Assembly: GCF_027922325.1 (NCBI RefSeq)
Contig: NZ_BSFL01000001.1
Location: 1,111,610 to 1,175,609 of the forward strand
DNA: 64,000 nucleotides
From: Methylopila turkensis
Lineage (GTDB): Bacteria; Pseudomonadota; Alphaproteobacteria; Rhizobiales; Methylopilaceae
Direction: 5' to 3'
Shown: positions 9,602 to 19,005 of the stretch, piece by piece
How the letters are laid out: every line of letters starts with the position of its first letter
How positions within the stretch are numbered: the first letter of the stretch is position 1
Program-made: the position numbers and the translations under genes
Notes under the pieces: model-generated
The model's input: the letters and a program-made list of their open reading frames with translations, nothing else
What the model was told of the DNA's origin: nothing
The model's database searches: none

Positions 9602-10081
9602 TCAGGCGTCGCCGGACAGCGGACGCGCGCGGGCGGCGATCCGGCGCTTCAGGTCGACGCGTTCGCGGGTGGAGACGCCCAGCAGTTCGGCGACGCGCCA
9701 CACCACATTGTCCTCAAGCTCATGGACGGCGCCGTCGGAGAACACCAGCTCCCACATCATCTCCACCACGCCCGCCCGGCCCGGCGCGTCGAGCGCACGT
9801 TTCAGGACGCTCGTGAAGGCGTAGAGGTCGACCGACTCCTCGTCGCGCCGGCGCGCCAGCGCAATGAGCTCGTCGGTCTCGGCGTCGGAAAGGCCGAAGC
9901 GGCCCTTGAGGATGTCGTGCAGCCGCTCCCGTTCGTGCGGCTCCGCGACGCCGTCCACGTCGATCAGGTGCACGAGCAGCGCGGCGGTCGCGACGCGCGG
10001 GTCGGAGGCCGCGAAGCGGGACCCGAAATCGTCGCCCGCGCCGGCGAGCTCGGCCATGAAGGAACGGATGGAGTCGAACAT
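9602..10081 (-). CDS. TerB-family tellurite resistance-like protein
   Basis: A 159-residue all-helical protein. The stretch AALLVHLIDVDGVAEPHERERLHDILKGRFGLSDAETDELI and the later WELVFSDGAVHELEDNVVWRVAELLGVS are typical of the TerB/DUF533-type fold, with paired acidic residues (DVDG, DGAVHELE) that bind metal in studied members. Despite the family name these stand-alone proteins are not shown to confer tellurite resistance. The ATG at 10081 begins the conserved part. It lies between hrpB and tRNA-Thr, both on the same strand. Confidence 0.85.
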   Translation of the reverse strand: MFDSIRSFMAELAGAGDDFGSRFAASDPRVATAALLVHLIDVDGVAEPHERERLHDILKGRFGLSDAETDELIALARRRDEESVDLYAFTSVLKRALDAPGRAGVVEMMWELVFSDGAVHELEDNVVWRVAELLGVSTRERVDLKRRIAARARPLSGDA

Positions 10082-10206
10082 GGGCGCCCGCGGCAGGATC
10101 GGGGCTCGCGACGCGCGAGCTTCGTCATCCGATATACGTCGTGCGCTCGCGGACGCGAGGCGCCGCGGCGCAACACCGCCGGGTAAAACGTCACAGATGG
10201 AGGAGA

Positions 10207-10282
10207 TGGTGCCGCTTACGTGACTCGAACACGTGACCCCATCATTACGAATGATGTGCTCTACCAACTGAGCTAAAGCGGC
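10207..10282 (-). tRNA. tRNA-Thr (anticodon CGT)
   Basis: Read on the minus strand the 76-base sequence folds as a complete cloverleaf: 7-bp acceptor stem beginning GCCGCTT, D arm AGCTCAGTTGGTAGAGC, anticodon stem CATCA/TGATG around the loop TTCGTAA (anticodon CGT, decoding ACG), T arm with GTTCGAGTC, and an encoded 3' CCA. It lies 49 bases downstream of the HemY-like gene on the same strand. Confidence 0.97.
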
Positions 10283-10331
10283 GACGGCGCTGTCCTAGCG
10301 AAACCGTCGCCGCAATGCAAGGCGGCCGCGC

Positions 10332-12011
10332 TCAGTAGGTCGGGCGGTTCGCCGGAAAGGCGCGGGTGGTCGGCGCGTCGACCGGCTCGACCGCGTTCGG
10401 GCCCGGATCGTCGGGCGCCCGCGGCAGAGGGAACACAGCGGCGGTCGGGCGTGGCGGCGCGGCGCGCGCGGGCGGCTCGATCACCTCCACCTTGGCCGGC
10501 GCGACGAGCGGAGCGGGCTCCGGCGCGGGCGGCGTCTTGGCCTCGGGCTTCGCTTCCGGCTTGGGCTCTGGCTTCGCCGCAGGCGCCGGCGACGGCGCGG
10601 CCGGCCCGTCGTCCTTCAGCTCCGGCATCTTGCGCGGCAGCACCGACGCGGGCGCGGACACCGCGACCGGCAGGTTCGCGTCGCGGGGCGCCTGCTCGAG
10701 CCAGGCGTCGGCGGCGAGCTTCGGCCTGCTCTCCTCGACAGGCGTCTTCCAGACGAATGCATCGAGCTGACCCGTCACTGGCGACACCGGCGCCCAGATC
10801 TCGCTTGCGACGCCGTCCGCGACCCAGATCGGATCGCGCGGCGCGCGCAGCGCTCGGGCGAGCCATTCGCGCGACGCGCCGGCGTCGCCGCGCTCCAGAT
10901 CCTCGAGCTCCGCCATGAGCAGGCAGGCGCGCGCCGTCGGGCGCTTCGCCAGCAACTTGTCGAGCGAGGCCCGCGCGACATCGAACTCGCGGGCGGCGAG
11001 CGCGGCCCTCGCCACGGCGATCAGACCTTCCGGATCGTCGCCGGACCGCTCGCTCAGCGCCTTGGCGCGCTTCAGCTTGTCGCGCGCCGGATCGCCCGGT
11101 CGGACATGGACATAGACCTCGGCGAGATCGGGATGGGTCGCCTTGCTCCACGTCGCCTCGACGATCTTGGAGGCCTTGCGCGGCTCGCCCTGCTCGGCGA
11201 GCAGGCGGCCGGCGAGCGCGGCGGCGGGCGCGAAGTCGGGCGCAAGCCCATGCGCCTCGCGCGCCCGCTTGATGGCGAGCGTCGGGTCGGACACGGCGCC
11301 GTCGGTCGCCTGCGCCGTCAGCAGCACCGCGCGGCGGCGCTTGGCTTCGGCCTTCTCGATCAGGCGGTTCGCGGACATCCGCTCAAGCGTCGACAGAGCG
11401 CCGGCCCAGTCGCTCTCGGCGCACTGGAAGTCGAACAGCGCCTGCGCCGCCCACGGCGTCTGCGGCGACTGGCGGGCGGCCTCTTCGGCGAGCTGCTTGG
11501 CGGCGGCGCGGTCGCCCCGGCGCTCGGCCTCGATGAACAGGCCGCGCAGGCCGAGCGCGCGAGTTTCCGGCGCGTCGGTCATGGCGCGGAAGGCGGCCTC
11601 GGCGCCGTTGCGGTCGCCGGAGAGCTGCGCCGCCTGCGCCGCGAGCACCAGCGTCAGCGGCTCCTTGCCGAGCAGCTTGCGCGCTTCGGAAGCTTCACGG
11701 TTGGCGAGGCGCGCGTCGCCCGTGCCGACCGCCACCACGCCGCGGGCGATCGCCTGATAGCCCTTGGAGCGCCGCCGGTTGCGACGGAACAGCGCGAAGG
11801 CTTCCGGTCCCGCCAGGACCCAGCGCATCACGTTCCAGAGGATCACGGTCGCGCCGGCCACGACCGCGATGAAGGCCGCGGCGACGGCGACGCTGGTCTC
11901 CAGGCGATAGCCCTGCCAGGTCAGGACGATCTCGCCGGGCCGGTCGACGATCCAGGTGGCGGCGAAGGCGAAAACGCCGACCAGAGCGAGGTACAGCAGG
12001 ACGCGGATCAT
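10332..12011 (-). CDS. HemY-like TPR membrane protein of the heme cluster
   Basis: A 559-residue protein with two N-terminal hydrophobic helices (about 2-20 and 42-65) forming the HemY_N region, then helical TPR-like repeats over roughly 90-400, and a low-complexity tail rich in Pro, Ala, Lys and Glu (about 460-540). Such proteins accompany hemC/hemD in proteobacteria; they are not protoporphyrinogen oxidases, and their role in tetrapyrrole synthesis or membrane organisation is unresolved. The ATG at 12011 lies 13 bases after the Mic60-like gene's stop, so the two are very likely co-transcribed from hemC. Confidence 0.87.
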   Translation of the reverse strand: MIRVLLYLALVGVFAFAATWIVDRPGEIVLTWQGYRLETSVAVAAAFIAVVAGATVILWNVMRWVLAGPEAFALFRRNRRRSKGYQAIARGVVAVGTGDARLANREASEARKLLGKEPLTLVLAAQAAQLSGDRNGAEAAFRAMTDAPETRALGLRGLFIEAERRGDRAAAKQLAEEAARQSPQTPWAAQALFDFQCAESDWAGALSTLERMSANRLIEKAEAKRRRAVLLTAQATDGAVSDPTLAIKRAREAHGLAPDFAPAAALAGRLLAEQGEPRKASKIVEATWSKATHPDLAEVYVHVRPGDPARDKLKRAKALSERSGDDPEGLIAVARAALAAREFDVARASLDKLLAKRPTARACLLMAELEDLERGDAGASREWLARALRAPRDPIWVADGVASEIWAPVSPVTGQLDAFVWKTPVEESRPKLAADAWLEQAPRDANLPVAVSAPASVLPRKMPELKDDGPAAPSPAPAAKPEPKPEAKPEAKTPPAPEPAPLVAPAKVEVIEPPARAAPPRPTAAVFPLPRAPDDPGPNAVEPVDAPTTRAFPANRPTY

Positions 12012-12024
12012 TGTCGGCAGACCC

Positions 12025-13614
12025 TCAGTTCGAGCCGAGACGGGAGAGCGCGGCGGATCGGGCGTCGCCCACCGCCGCCTCCGCATCGAGGCGAGCCTTG
12101 GCCTTGGCCGCCCATGCGTCCGTCGCCACTTTCGCGGCGTCGTCGAGCCCGTCGCGCTCGGCGAGCGCCCCGGCGAGGTCGCCCTTCGCGGCCTTCGCGA
12201 CTATGCGCAGACGGACTTCCGCGGGCGAAGAGCCGGCCGGCGCCTCGGCCGGCGTGACCTTGACGACCGACCCCGCGCTCGCGAGGAAACGGTCGAACAC
12301 CGACGCGCCTTCGGACGGACGGATCGGCGGCAGCCCCGCGACGACGTCCCGCAGTTCGGCCGCAAGCGCGGCGCGGGTCGGCGCGCCGGCGGTTGCGGTC
12401 GCGTCCAGAGGCGCGAGCGGATCGCCGCCCCCGGCCGCCTTCGCGGCGGCGAGTTCGTTCGCGAATGGGCGCCCGGCGGCAAGCGCCTGGTCGAGAGCGC
12501 CGAGCGCGACCACGAGCCGGGCGTCCGGATCGCCCACCGGCCGGGCCTTCAGCTCGGTCTCCAGCGCGCCGATCTTGTCTGAGATCGGCCGCAGCGCCTG
12601 CTCGATGGCGGCGCCGATCCCGTCGATGCGCGCCCCGACCTGCTGCAGCGCCTGCGCCGAAGCCGTTTCGCCAAGCTTGCCCTCGATCGTGTCGATCCGC
12701 TTGCCGAGCGCGTCGACCGCGCCTGTGTCGACCTGAACGGCCGGCGATCGGTTCGCGATCTCCTGGAGCTGCGCTTCCAACGCCCGCGACCGGTCGGCGG
12801 CCGCCTTCGTCAGGTCGTCGATCTTTGCGTCGATGGCGCTGGTGTCGGCCGCCGGCGCCGGTTGGCCGGACTGCTCGCGCAGCGCCGCCAGTTCGCGCAC
12901 GACCGCGTCGAGCTTCGCCTCGGTGGCGACGAGCCGCGAGCTATCGGCCGGCGGCGCGCCGATCAGATCGCGCCCGAACAAGGCGACGGCCCCGACGGCG
13001 ACGCCCGCGCCGATCAGTCCCGCGAGCGCGAGACCGACGACGCCCGCGCCGCCCGAACCTTCGGACGCCCTGGCGGGCGCCGGCTCAGTCTTCGGCGCGG
13101 AGGACGGCGGCGTGGCGCCTGCGGACGGCTTCGCCGACTGCGAAGCGGGCGAAGCCGAAGAGGTGGTCGAGGGGCCGGACGTCGGCTTGGCGGCGGCGGA
13201 AGAAGCGCTCGTCGCGCCGCCCGTGGCGGCGGAACCGGTCGCTGAAGGCTTCGCCCCGGTCTCGCCCGGCTTCGGCGCGGGGCCTGTCGCGGCCTGCGCG
13301 GCCTGCGCGGCCGACGTCGACGTGGAGGAAGCTCCCGGCGCGCTGGCGACAGGAGAGGAGATCGGCGTCGTCCTGGCGGCGCCCGCGGAGACAGAAGACG
13401 CCGCAGCCGGCGTCGAGGGCGCGGCGGCCGGCTTCGAATCGGCCGGTCCGGGCGTCGGCTTCGGGTCCTCTGGCTTCGAAGCGGCCGACGTCCCGGACTT
13501 GGGAGACCCCTTCGGCGTCACGTCGGTCGCGGAAAGGTCGAGCGTCGGCGACTTCGGCCGGGCGGGAGAGCCGTTCGGCCCCGCCTTCTGCTCGGGGCCT
13601 TTCGGATCGGCCAT
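12025..13614 (-). CDS. Mic60/mitofilin-like membrane protein
   Basis: A 529-residue protein with a long Pro/Ala/Ser/Thr-rich N-terminal segment (1-185), one transmembrane helix (about 190-214), a coiled-coil-prone middle (about 225-350, with ELAALREQ, ALEAQLQEIANR and TIEGKLGE segments) and a helical C terminus resembling the mitofilin domain. In alphaproteobacteria the homolog of mitochondrial Mic60 is encoded with heme-synthesis genes, as here between hemD and the HemY-like gene, and is thought to shape internal or inner-membrane structure by bridging to the outer membrane. Assignment rests mainly on architecture and context, because this family is weakly conserved in sequence. Confidence 0.75.
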   Translation of the reverse strand: MADPKGPEQKAGPNGSPARPKSPTLDLSATDVTPKGSPKSGTSAASKPEDPKPTPGPADSKPAAAPSTPAAASSVSAGAARTTPISSPVASAPGASSTSTSAAQAAQAATGPAPKPGETGAKPSATGSAATGGATSASSAAAKPTSGPSTTSSASPASQSAKPSAGATPPSSAPKTEPAPARASEGSGGAGVVGLALAGLIGAGVAVGAVALFGRDLIGAPPADSSRLVATEAKLDAVVRELAALREQSGQPAPAADTSAIDAKIDDLTKAAADRSRALEAQLQEIANRSPAVQVDTGAVDALGKRIDTIEGKLGETASAQALQQVGARIDGIGAAIEQALRPISDKIGALETELKARPVGDPDARLVVALGALDQALAAGRPFANELAAAKAAGGGDPLAPLDATATAGAPTRAALAAELRDVVAGLPPIRPSEGASVFDRFLASAGSVVKVTPAEAPAGSSPAEVRLRIVAKAAKGDLAGALAERDGLDDAAKVATDAWAAKAKARLDAEAAVGDARSAALSRLGSN

Positions 13615-13674
13615 GGGGGCTGCTCCTTCGAGTCGCGGAAGACGAAGACTGAGCCGCGGCGCAGGCTCGACGCC

Positions 13675-14424
13675 CTACTTAGAACGCTCCGCACCGGAAG
13701 GCGAGGCGCCGCCGATCAATCGGTCGAGCGCGGCGAGCAAAGCAGGCTCGTCGGGCCGGTCGGCGACCGCGACCGATGGGCAACCCGCGGCCATCAAAGG
13801 TTCGGCGACGCGCAGCGCAAGAGCGGCGTGCGGCAGCGCGCGGGCCGCTTCGCCGAGCCCGATCGCTCCGGTGAGCGCGATGAAGGTCTCGGCGATGCGC
13901 CGCGAATGGTGCAGCACGGCGGCGGGCCGCCCGGAGCGCAGCGTCTCGACCGCCGGCTCCGGCAGTCTCGTCGCCGCGACGGCGCGGTACAGCTCGACCA
14001 CGTCGACCCTGTGACCATGCGTCCCGAGCGCTCCCGCGACGTCGAAGGCCCGATCGGCGCCCGCCGCGTGCAGGAAGCGCGCAGGCTTAGAAAAGCGCGC
14101 GACAACCTCGGCCACCAGCGCCCGCCCGTCGCCGTCGGCGACATGGACGACAGCGAATCCCGCCTCGCGGCCTGCCGCCGCGGTGCGGTCGCCGACCGCG
14201 ATCAGAGGAACCTCGACGAGATCAGCGATCTCGGGCCGGTTTTTCAGCTTGCGCAGTCCGTTCGCGCTCGTGGCGAGCACGGCGTCGAACGGGCCTTCGG
14301 GTATGGGCGAATCCATCGCCTCGATCGACAGCACCGGCGCGAGCACGGCGCGGAGCCCAAGCCGGTCAAGCGCCTCCGCGGTGCGGATCGCGGCGCGTTC
14401 GGGCCTGAGAACCAGGACGTCCAT
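13675..14424 (-). CDS. hemD: Uroporphyrinogen-III synthase
   Basis: A 249-residue cytoplasmic enzyme that closes and inverts ring D of hydroxymethylbilane to give uroporphyrinogen III. The fold-typical segments VLVLRPERAAIRTAEALDRLGLRAVLAPVLSIE, FDAVLATSANGLRKL and the C-terminal PAVLHHSRRIAETFI are recognisable, though this family is poorly conserved. The ATG at 14424 has GAGGCG upstream at good spacing; a TTG three bases earlier is less likely. It begins 11 bases after the hemC stop, so the pair is a transcription unit. Confidence 0.93.
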   Translation of the reverse strand: MDVLVLRPERAAIRTAEALDRLGLRAVLAPVLSIEAMDSPIPEGPFDAVLATSANGLRKLKNRPEIADLVEVPLIAVGDRTAAAGREAGFAVVHVADGDGRALVAEVVARFSKPARFLHAAGADRAFDVAGALGTHGHRVDVVELYRAVAATRLPEPAVETLRSGRPAAVLHHSRRIAETFIALTGAIGLGEAARALPHAALALRVAEPLMAAGCPSVAVADRPDEPALLAALDRLIGGASPSGAERSK

Positions 14425-14435
14425 CAATCTGCGCC

Positions 14436-15365
14436 TCAGCCGAAGGCTGCGAGCAGGTCGGGCGGCGTGCGCCCCTTCACGTCGCGCCCAACCTCCGCGC
14501 CGATCAGGGCCGCCTCAGCCGCCGAGCCCGCTCCTTCGCCCTCGACCGTGCGGCCGCCGTCGCCAGAGAGCACCAGCCCGCGGAACGAGAGCCAGCCGGC
14601 CGCATCGACGCGCGCGAGGCCCGCGATCGGCGTGCGGCAGGAGCCGTCGAGCACGGCGAGGAAAGCGCGTTCACAGGCTAGCGCCGCCGCCGTGGCGAAA
14701 TGGTCGAGCGGCCCCAGCGCCGCGCGGACGCGGGCGTCGTCGGCCCGCGCGGTGACCGCGATCGCGCCCTGCCCGAGCGCGGGAGGAAAAACCGTCTCGT
14801 CGAGGATTTCGGTCGCGTGTTGGGCGAGACCCAGCCGGGTGATGCCGGCGAGCGCGAGCAGGGTGGCGGCCACCTCGCCGCGGCCGAGCTTGTCAAGCCG
14901 CGTCTGAACGTTGCCGCGGAACGGCACGATCTTCAGGTCCGGCCGGCGGCGGAGCGCCAGCGCGCCGCGGCGAAGCGAAGCGGTGCCGACGATCGCGCCT
15001 GCCGGCAGCGCGTCCAGCGTCGGCGCTACGCCGCCGATGAGGGCGTCGCGCACGTCGGCGCGCTCGAGCGTGGCCGCGAGCGATGTGCCGGGCGCGAGTT
15101 CGGTGGGCAGGTCCTTCGCCGAATGCACAGCGAGGTCCACGCGGCCGTCGAGCAGCGCCTCGTCGATCTCCTTGACGAACAAACCCTTGCCGCCGGCCTC
15201 GCTCAAGGGGCGGTCCTGGATGGCGTCGCCGGTGGTCTTGATGCTGACGATCTCGACCGCGTCCGGCGCCAGGCCGTGCGCGGCGATCAGGTCGTCGCGC
15301 ACGCGGTTCGCCTGCCAGAGCGCCAGCGGGCTGCCACGCGTGCCGATGCGGAATGAAGGAGCCAT
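14436..15365 (-). CDS. hemC: Hydroxymethylbilane synthase (porphobilinogen deaminase)
   Basis: A 309-residue enzyme polymerising four porphobilinogens into hydroxymethylbilane. The N terminus IGTRGSPLALWQAN, the VDLAVHSAKDLPTELAPG segment with the catalytic Asp, the RRRPDLKIVPFRGNVQTRLDKL stretch and Cys243 in LDGSCRTPIA, which anchors the dipyrromethane cofactor, are all intact. First gene of the leftward heme block and divergent from tsaD with a 181-base gap that presumably carries both promoters. Confidence 0.97.
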   Translation of the reverse strand: MAPSFRIGTRGSPLALWQANRVRDDLIAAHGLAPDAVEIVSIKTTGDAIQDRPLSEAGGKGLFVKEIDEALLDGRVDLAVHSAKDLPTELAPGTSLAATLERADVRDALIGGVAPTLDALPAGAIVGTASLRRGALALRRRPDLKIVPFRGNVQTRLDKLGRGEVAATLLALAGITRLGLAQHATEILDETVFPPALGQGAIAVTARADDARVRAALGPLDHFATAAALACERAFLAVLDGSCRTPIAGLARVDAAGWLSFRGLVLSGDGGRTVEGEGAGSAAEAALIGAEVGRDVKGRTPPDLLAAFG

Positions 15366-15462
15366 GTCGGGAACTGGACGCCTCGGACGGCTGAGGGAGA
15401 ACGCAGCCTGTTTTGAGGGGCGGCGCGGAGCGGGTAAACCCCCGGGAGCAGGAATTCGTCCT

Positions 15463-15486
15463 TTCGTTAATTCCTCAATTCGTTAA
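15463..15486. promoter_or_regulatory. Direct repeat TTCGTTAA in the hemC/tsaD divergent region
   Basis: The 8-mer TTCGTTAA occurs at 15463-15470 and again at 15479-15486, a 16-base repeat period, in the 181-base gap between the divergent hemC and tsaD genes. The stretch is AT-rich compared with its surroundings. It could be a binding site for a dimeric regulator or part of a promoter; TTAA spacing does not match the TTAA-N7-TTAA CtrA consensus. No regulator can be named. Confidence 0.3.
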
Positions 15487-15546
15487 GTGCTGCGCTCGAA
15501 ATCCCTCAGTCCCCGCTTTGTGCGGGGCAGTCGAAGCCTGAAGCCC

Positions 15547-16602
15547 ATGCTCGTTCTCGGCATCGAGACCACCTGCGACGAGACCGCCGCCGCCGTCGTG
15601 CGCCGCGAGGGCGAAGGCCCCGGCGTGGTGCTCTCGAACGTGGTGCGCGCGCAGCTCGACGAGCACGCGCCGTTCGGCGGCGTGGTGCCGGAGATCGCCG
15701 CCCGCGCCCATGTGGACGCGCTCGACGGCGTCACGACCAAGGCGCTCTCCGACGCCGGCGTGGCCTTGCGCGATCTCGACGGCGTCGCGGCCGCCGCGGG
15801 GCCCGGCCTGGTCGGCGGCGTGATCGTGGGCCTCACCGCGGCGAAGGCGCTGGCGCTCGCGACGGGCAAGCCGTTCTCCGCGGTGAACCATCTCGAAGCG
15901 CACGCCCTGACCGCGCGGCTGACCGACGGCGTGGGCTTTCCCTATCTGCTGCTGCTCGCCTCGGGCGGACACACCCAGCTTCTCGCCGTGCTCGGCGTCG
16001 GCCGCTACATGCGGCTCGGAACCACGCTCGACGACGCGCTCGGCGAGGCGTTCGACAAGGTCGCGAAGATGCTGGGCCTCGGCTATCCCGGCGGCCCGCA
16101 TGTGGAGCGCCGGGCCGCGGCCGGCGATCCCGCGCGCTTTTCCCTGCCGCGGCCCATGTTCGGACGGGCGGAGCCCAATTTCTCGCTGTCGGGCCTGAAG
16201 ACCGCCGTGCGGCTCGAGGCGGAGCGCGCCGCGCCGCTCTCGGAGCGAGACGTCGACGACCTCTGCGCCGCGTTCCAGGCGGCGATCGTCGACGTGGTGG
16301 CCGACCGCGCCCGCGCCGGCGTCCGCGCCTTCGCCGAGCGCTTCGGCGCGCCTACGGCGCTGGTCGTCGCCGGCGGGGTCGCCGCCAACGGACCGATCCG
16401 CGCCGCCCTGAAGAACCTCGCGGAGCAGATCGGCGCGCCGCTGGTGGCGCCGCCGCTCGCGCTCTGCGGCGACAACGGCGCGATGATCGCCTGGGCCGGC
16501 GCGGAGCGGCTCGCGCTCGGCCTCGTCGATCCGCTCGACTTCGCGCCGCGGCCCCGCTGGCCGCTCGACGCCGCGGCGGCGCAGCCCGGAGCCAAGGCGT
16601 GA
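15547..16602 (+). CDS. tsaD: tRNA N6-threonylcarbamoyladenosine transferase TsaD
   Basis: A 351-residue ASKHA-fold enzyme that transfers threonylcarbamoyl from TsaC-made carbamoyl-AMP to A37 of ANN-decoding tRNAs, with TsaB and TsaE. The start [14 protein letters not shown], the metal ligands His115 and His119 in NHLEAHA, the LASGGHTQL segment and the late GDNGAMIAW with its Asp ligand are present. ATG 15547 gives the canonical N terminus; a GTG 60 bases earlier is in frame but unlikely. Its TGA overlaps the GTG start of gpsA. Confidence 0.97.
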   Translation: MLVLGIETTCDETAAAVVRREGEGPGVVLSNVVRAQLDEHAPFGGVVPEIAARAHVDALDGVTTKALSDAGVALRDLDGVAAAAGPGLVGGVIVGLTAAKALALATGKPFSAVNHLEAHALTARLTDGVGFPYLLLLASGGHTQLLAVLGVGRYMRLGTTLDDALGEAFDKVAKMLGLGYPGGPHVERRAAAGDPARFSLPRPMFGRAEPNFSLSGLKTAVRLEAERAAPLSERDVDDLCAAFQAAIVDVVADRARAGVRAFAERFGAPTALVVAGGVAANGPIRAALKNLAEQIGAPLVAPPLALCGDNGAMIAWAGAERLALGLVDPLDFAPRPRWPLDAAAAQPGAKA

Positions 16603-17573
16603 GCGGCGTCGCGGTCGTCGGCGCCGGCGCCTGGGGAACCGCGCTCGCGAACGTGGCGGCGGAAGCCTCTGCGGCGCCCGTAGCCCTCATCGGCCGGGAC
16701 GCCGCGGCCATGGCCGCGATCGAAGCGGCGCGCGAGAACGCGCGCTATCTGCCGGGCGCGCCTTTGAACCCGCATGTGACGCCGACGGCCGCGCTCGACG
16801 CCGTCGCCGGCGCCGAGGTCGTGCTGCTGGTCACGCCGACGCAGACGCTGCGCGCCGTCGCGGCCGAACTCGCGCCGCGGCTCCAGGCCGGCGCGGCGGT
16901 CGTCGTCTGCGCCAAGGGCGTCGAGCGCGGGGCCAACGCACTGCCGCCCGAGGTGCTGGCCGACGCGCTCCCCGGCGTCGCGCTCGCGCTGCTGTCGGGC
17001 CCGAGTTTCGCCGACGACGTCGTCCGCGGCCTGCCGACGGCGGTGACGCTCGCGGCGTCCGACGAGGCGCTGGCGGCGCGGCTCGCGGGTCGGCTCGCGA
17101 CCCGCAGCTTTCGGCCCTACACTTCGACGGATATGACCGGCGTCGCGCTCGGCGGCGCGGCCAAGAACGTCCTCGCGATCGCGGCCGGCGCGGCCGAGGG
17201 GCGCGGCCTCGGGGCCTCGGCGGTGGCGGCGCTGATCGCCCGTGGCTTCGCGGAGCTCGCCCGGCTCGGCGCGGCGCTCGGCGCACGGCCCGAGACGCTG
17301 TCGGGCCTGTCCGGCCTCGGCGACCTCGTGCTGACCGCGACGAGCCCGAAGTCCCGAAACTTCGCGCTCGGCCGGGCGCTCGGCCGCGGCGAACCGGCGC
17401 CGGCCAAGCTCGCCGAGGGCGCGGCGACCGCGAGCGCGCTGGTGGCGCTGGCCGACGCCCATGGCGTCGAGCTGCCGATCTCGCGGGCCGTAGCCGCGGT
17501 GGTCGCGGGACGCGTCAGCGTCGCGGAGGCGATCGAGGAGCTGCTCGCCCGACCGCTCAAGTCCGAGGCCTGA
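16599..17573 (+). CDS. gpsA: Glycerol-3-phosphate dehydrogenase [NAD(P)+]
   Basis: A 324-residue cytoplasmic enzyme making sn-glycerol 3-phosphate from dihydroxyacetone phosphate for phospholipid synthesis. The dinucleotide-binding loop [14 protein letters not shown] is at residues 5-18; [10 protein letters not shown], the catalytic Lys in [13 protein letters not shown] and the substrate-binding [18 protein letters not shown] region are intact. It starts at a GTG overlapping the tsaD stop by 4 bases (GTGA), which implies translational coupling; tsaD-gpsA is a common pair in alphaproteobacteria. Confidence 0.96.
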   Translation: MSGVAVVGAGAWGTALANVAAEASAAPVALIGRDAAAMAAIEAARENARYLPGAPLNPHVTPTAALDAVAGAEVVLLVTPTQTLRAVAAELAPRLQAGAAVVVCAKGVERGANALPPEVLADALPGVALALLSGPSFADDVVRGLPTAVTLAASDEALAARLAGRLATRSFRPYTSTDMTGVALGGAAKNVLAIAAGAAEGRGLGASAVAALIARGFAELARLGAALGARPETLSGLSGLGDLVLTATSPKSRNFALGRALGRGEPAPAKLAEGAATASALVALADAHGVELPISRAVAAVVAGRVSVAEAIEELLARPLKSEA

Positions 17574-17689
17574 GCGCGCCCCGCATTACGCGGTTTTACG
17601 GATGACTGCCGGCTCCATCGTTCAGGATTCGAGGGCTAACGTGCAGACGACGCCCTCCCGCCCATCTCACGACCGATCGCGGAGGAGGA

Positions 17690-18175
17690 ATGGACGCCAT
17701 CATCCGGGCCATGCGCGCCGAAGACATCGCCGACATCTACGAGATCGTCAGCCAGCCCACGTTCCTCTACTGGACGCTCGCCCTGCCATACGAGTCCTTC
17801 GAGGCTGTGAAGCGCTGGCTGGAGGCGACTTCGCCGCGCGACTTGATGCTCGTCGCCGAAGTCGACGGCCGCGTCGTGGGCGCCTCTGCGCTGCGCCCGT
17901 TCCTCGGACGTCGCTCGCACGCCGCCGAGTTCTGGATCGGCGTGCGGGAGGAGCACGCCGGGAAGGGCCTCGGCTCGCAGCTCCTCGCGGCGATGATCGA
18001 CACCGCCGACAATTGGCTGAACCTAAGCCGGCTCGAGATGACGGTGTTCACCGACAACGAGCGGGCGATCGCCCTGTACAAGAAGTTCGGCTTCGAAATC
18101 GAGGGCGCCCACAAGGCCGCGACCTTCCGCGACGGCGCCTTCGTCGACGCCTACACCATGGCCCGCTTGCGCTGA
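17690..18175 (+). CDS. GNAT-family N-acetyltransferase
   Basis: A 161-residue acetyl-CoA-dependent acetyltransferase. The acyl-CoA binding motif A appears as EEHAGKGLGSQLLAAMID (Q/RxxGxG/A form), followed by the motif-B region RLEMTVFTDNERAIALYKKFGFEIEGAHK, which is the pattern of the RimI/phosphinothricin-type group. The target (small molecule, amine or protein N terminus) cannot be told. ATG 17690 follows GGAGGA closely. It stands alone, 117 bases after gpsA and tail to tail with the ABC transporter block. Confidence 0.87.
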   Translation: MDAIIRAMRAEDIADIYEIVSQPTFLYWTLALPYESFEAVKRWLEATSPRDLMLVAEVDGRVVGASALRPFLGRRSHAAEFWIGVREEHAGKGLGSQLLAAMIDTADNWLNLSRLEMTVFTDNERAIALYKKFGFEIEGAHKAATFRDGAFVDAYTMARLR

Positions 18176-18212
18176 GGTTCAGCACGCTCGGCGCCGGCTC
18201 GGCGGCGACGCT

Positions 18213-19001
18213 TTACAGAATCTGGCCGAGGAAGGCGCGGGTGCGTTCGTCCTTCGGCGCGGCGAAAAACTCGGCCGGGGGGCCGTGCTCCACGATCACG
18301 CCGCGGTCGGTGAAATAGATGTGGTCGGCGAGCGAGCGGGCGAAGCCCATCTCGTGGGTCACGAGGATGCAGGTCATCCCCTCCTCCGCGAGCTCGCGGA
18401 TGGTGACGAGCACCTCTTTCACCGTCTCCGGATCGAGCGCCGCGGTGACCTCGTCGAACAGCATCACCTCGGGTCGCATCGCGAGCGAGCGGGCGATCGC
18501 GACGCGCTGCTGCTGGCCGCCGGAGAGCTCGCCGGGATAGGCGTCCTCCTTGCCCGACAGGCGCACCTTGGCGAGCAGGGCGCGGGCGCGGGCCTCGACC
18601 TCGCGCTTGTCCTGCTTCAGCACCTGCACCGGCGCCATCATGACGTTTTGCAGCGCGGTGCGATGCGGAAACAGGTTGTACTGCTGGAAAACCATGCCGA
18701 CGGTGCGCCGGAGCGCGAGCTTGTCGAGCTTCGGGTCGTTGACCTCGCGGCCGGCGACCGTGATCGAGCCGGAATCGATCCCGACCAGAGCGTTGACGCA
18801 GCGGATCAGCGTCGACTTGCCCGAGCCGGACGGCCCGATGACGCAGATCACCTCGCCCTTGCGGACGTCGAACGACACGCCTTTCAGCACTTCGACCGCG
18901 CCGAAGGATTTGCGCACGTCCCGGATGCTGACGATCGGCTGGTCCGGCGTCCATCCGGTCGCCGCGGGCGAAGCTGGGCTGGTCAGGGCGTCGGCTCCCA
19001 T
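18213..19001 (-). CDS. Polar amino acid ABC transporter, ATP-binding protein
   Basis: A 262-residue ATPase powering import through the two permeases encoded upstream. Walker A GPSGSGKST, the Q-loop in MVFQQYNLFPHRTALQN, the signature LSGGQQQRVAIARSLA, Walker B VMLFDEVTAALDPE and the switch His in ILVTHEMGFA are intact and are the exact style of the GlnQ/HisP subfamily. It is the last gene of a leftward four-gene operon (binding protein, permease, permease, ATPase) and begins 4 bases after the preceding permease stop. The amino acid transported is not determined; glutamate, glutamine or another polar residue is most likely. Confidence 0.94.
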   Translation of the reverse strand: MGADALTSPASPAATGWTPDQPIVSIRDVRKSFGAVEVLKGVSFDVRKGEVICVIGPSGSGKSTLIRCVNALVGIDSGSITVAGREVNDPKLDKLALRRTVGMVFQQYNLFPHRTALQNVMMAPVQVLKQDKREVEARARALLAKVRLSGKEDAYPGELSGGQQQRVAIARSLAMRPEVMLFDEVTAALDPETVKEVLVTIRELAEEGMTCILVTHEMGFARSLADHIYFTDRGVIVEHGPPAEFFAAPKDERTRAFLGQIL

Positions 19002-19005
19002 TCCG

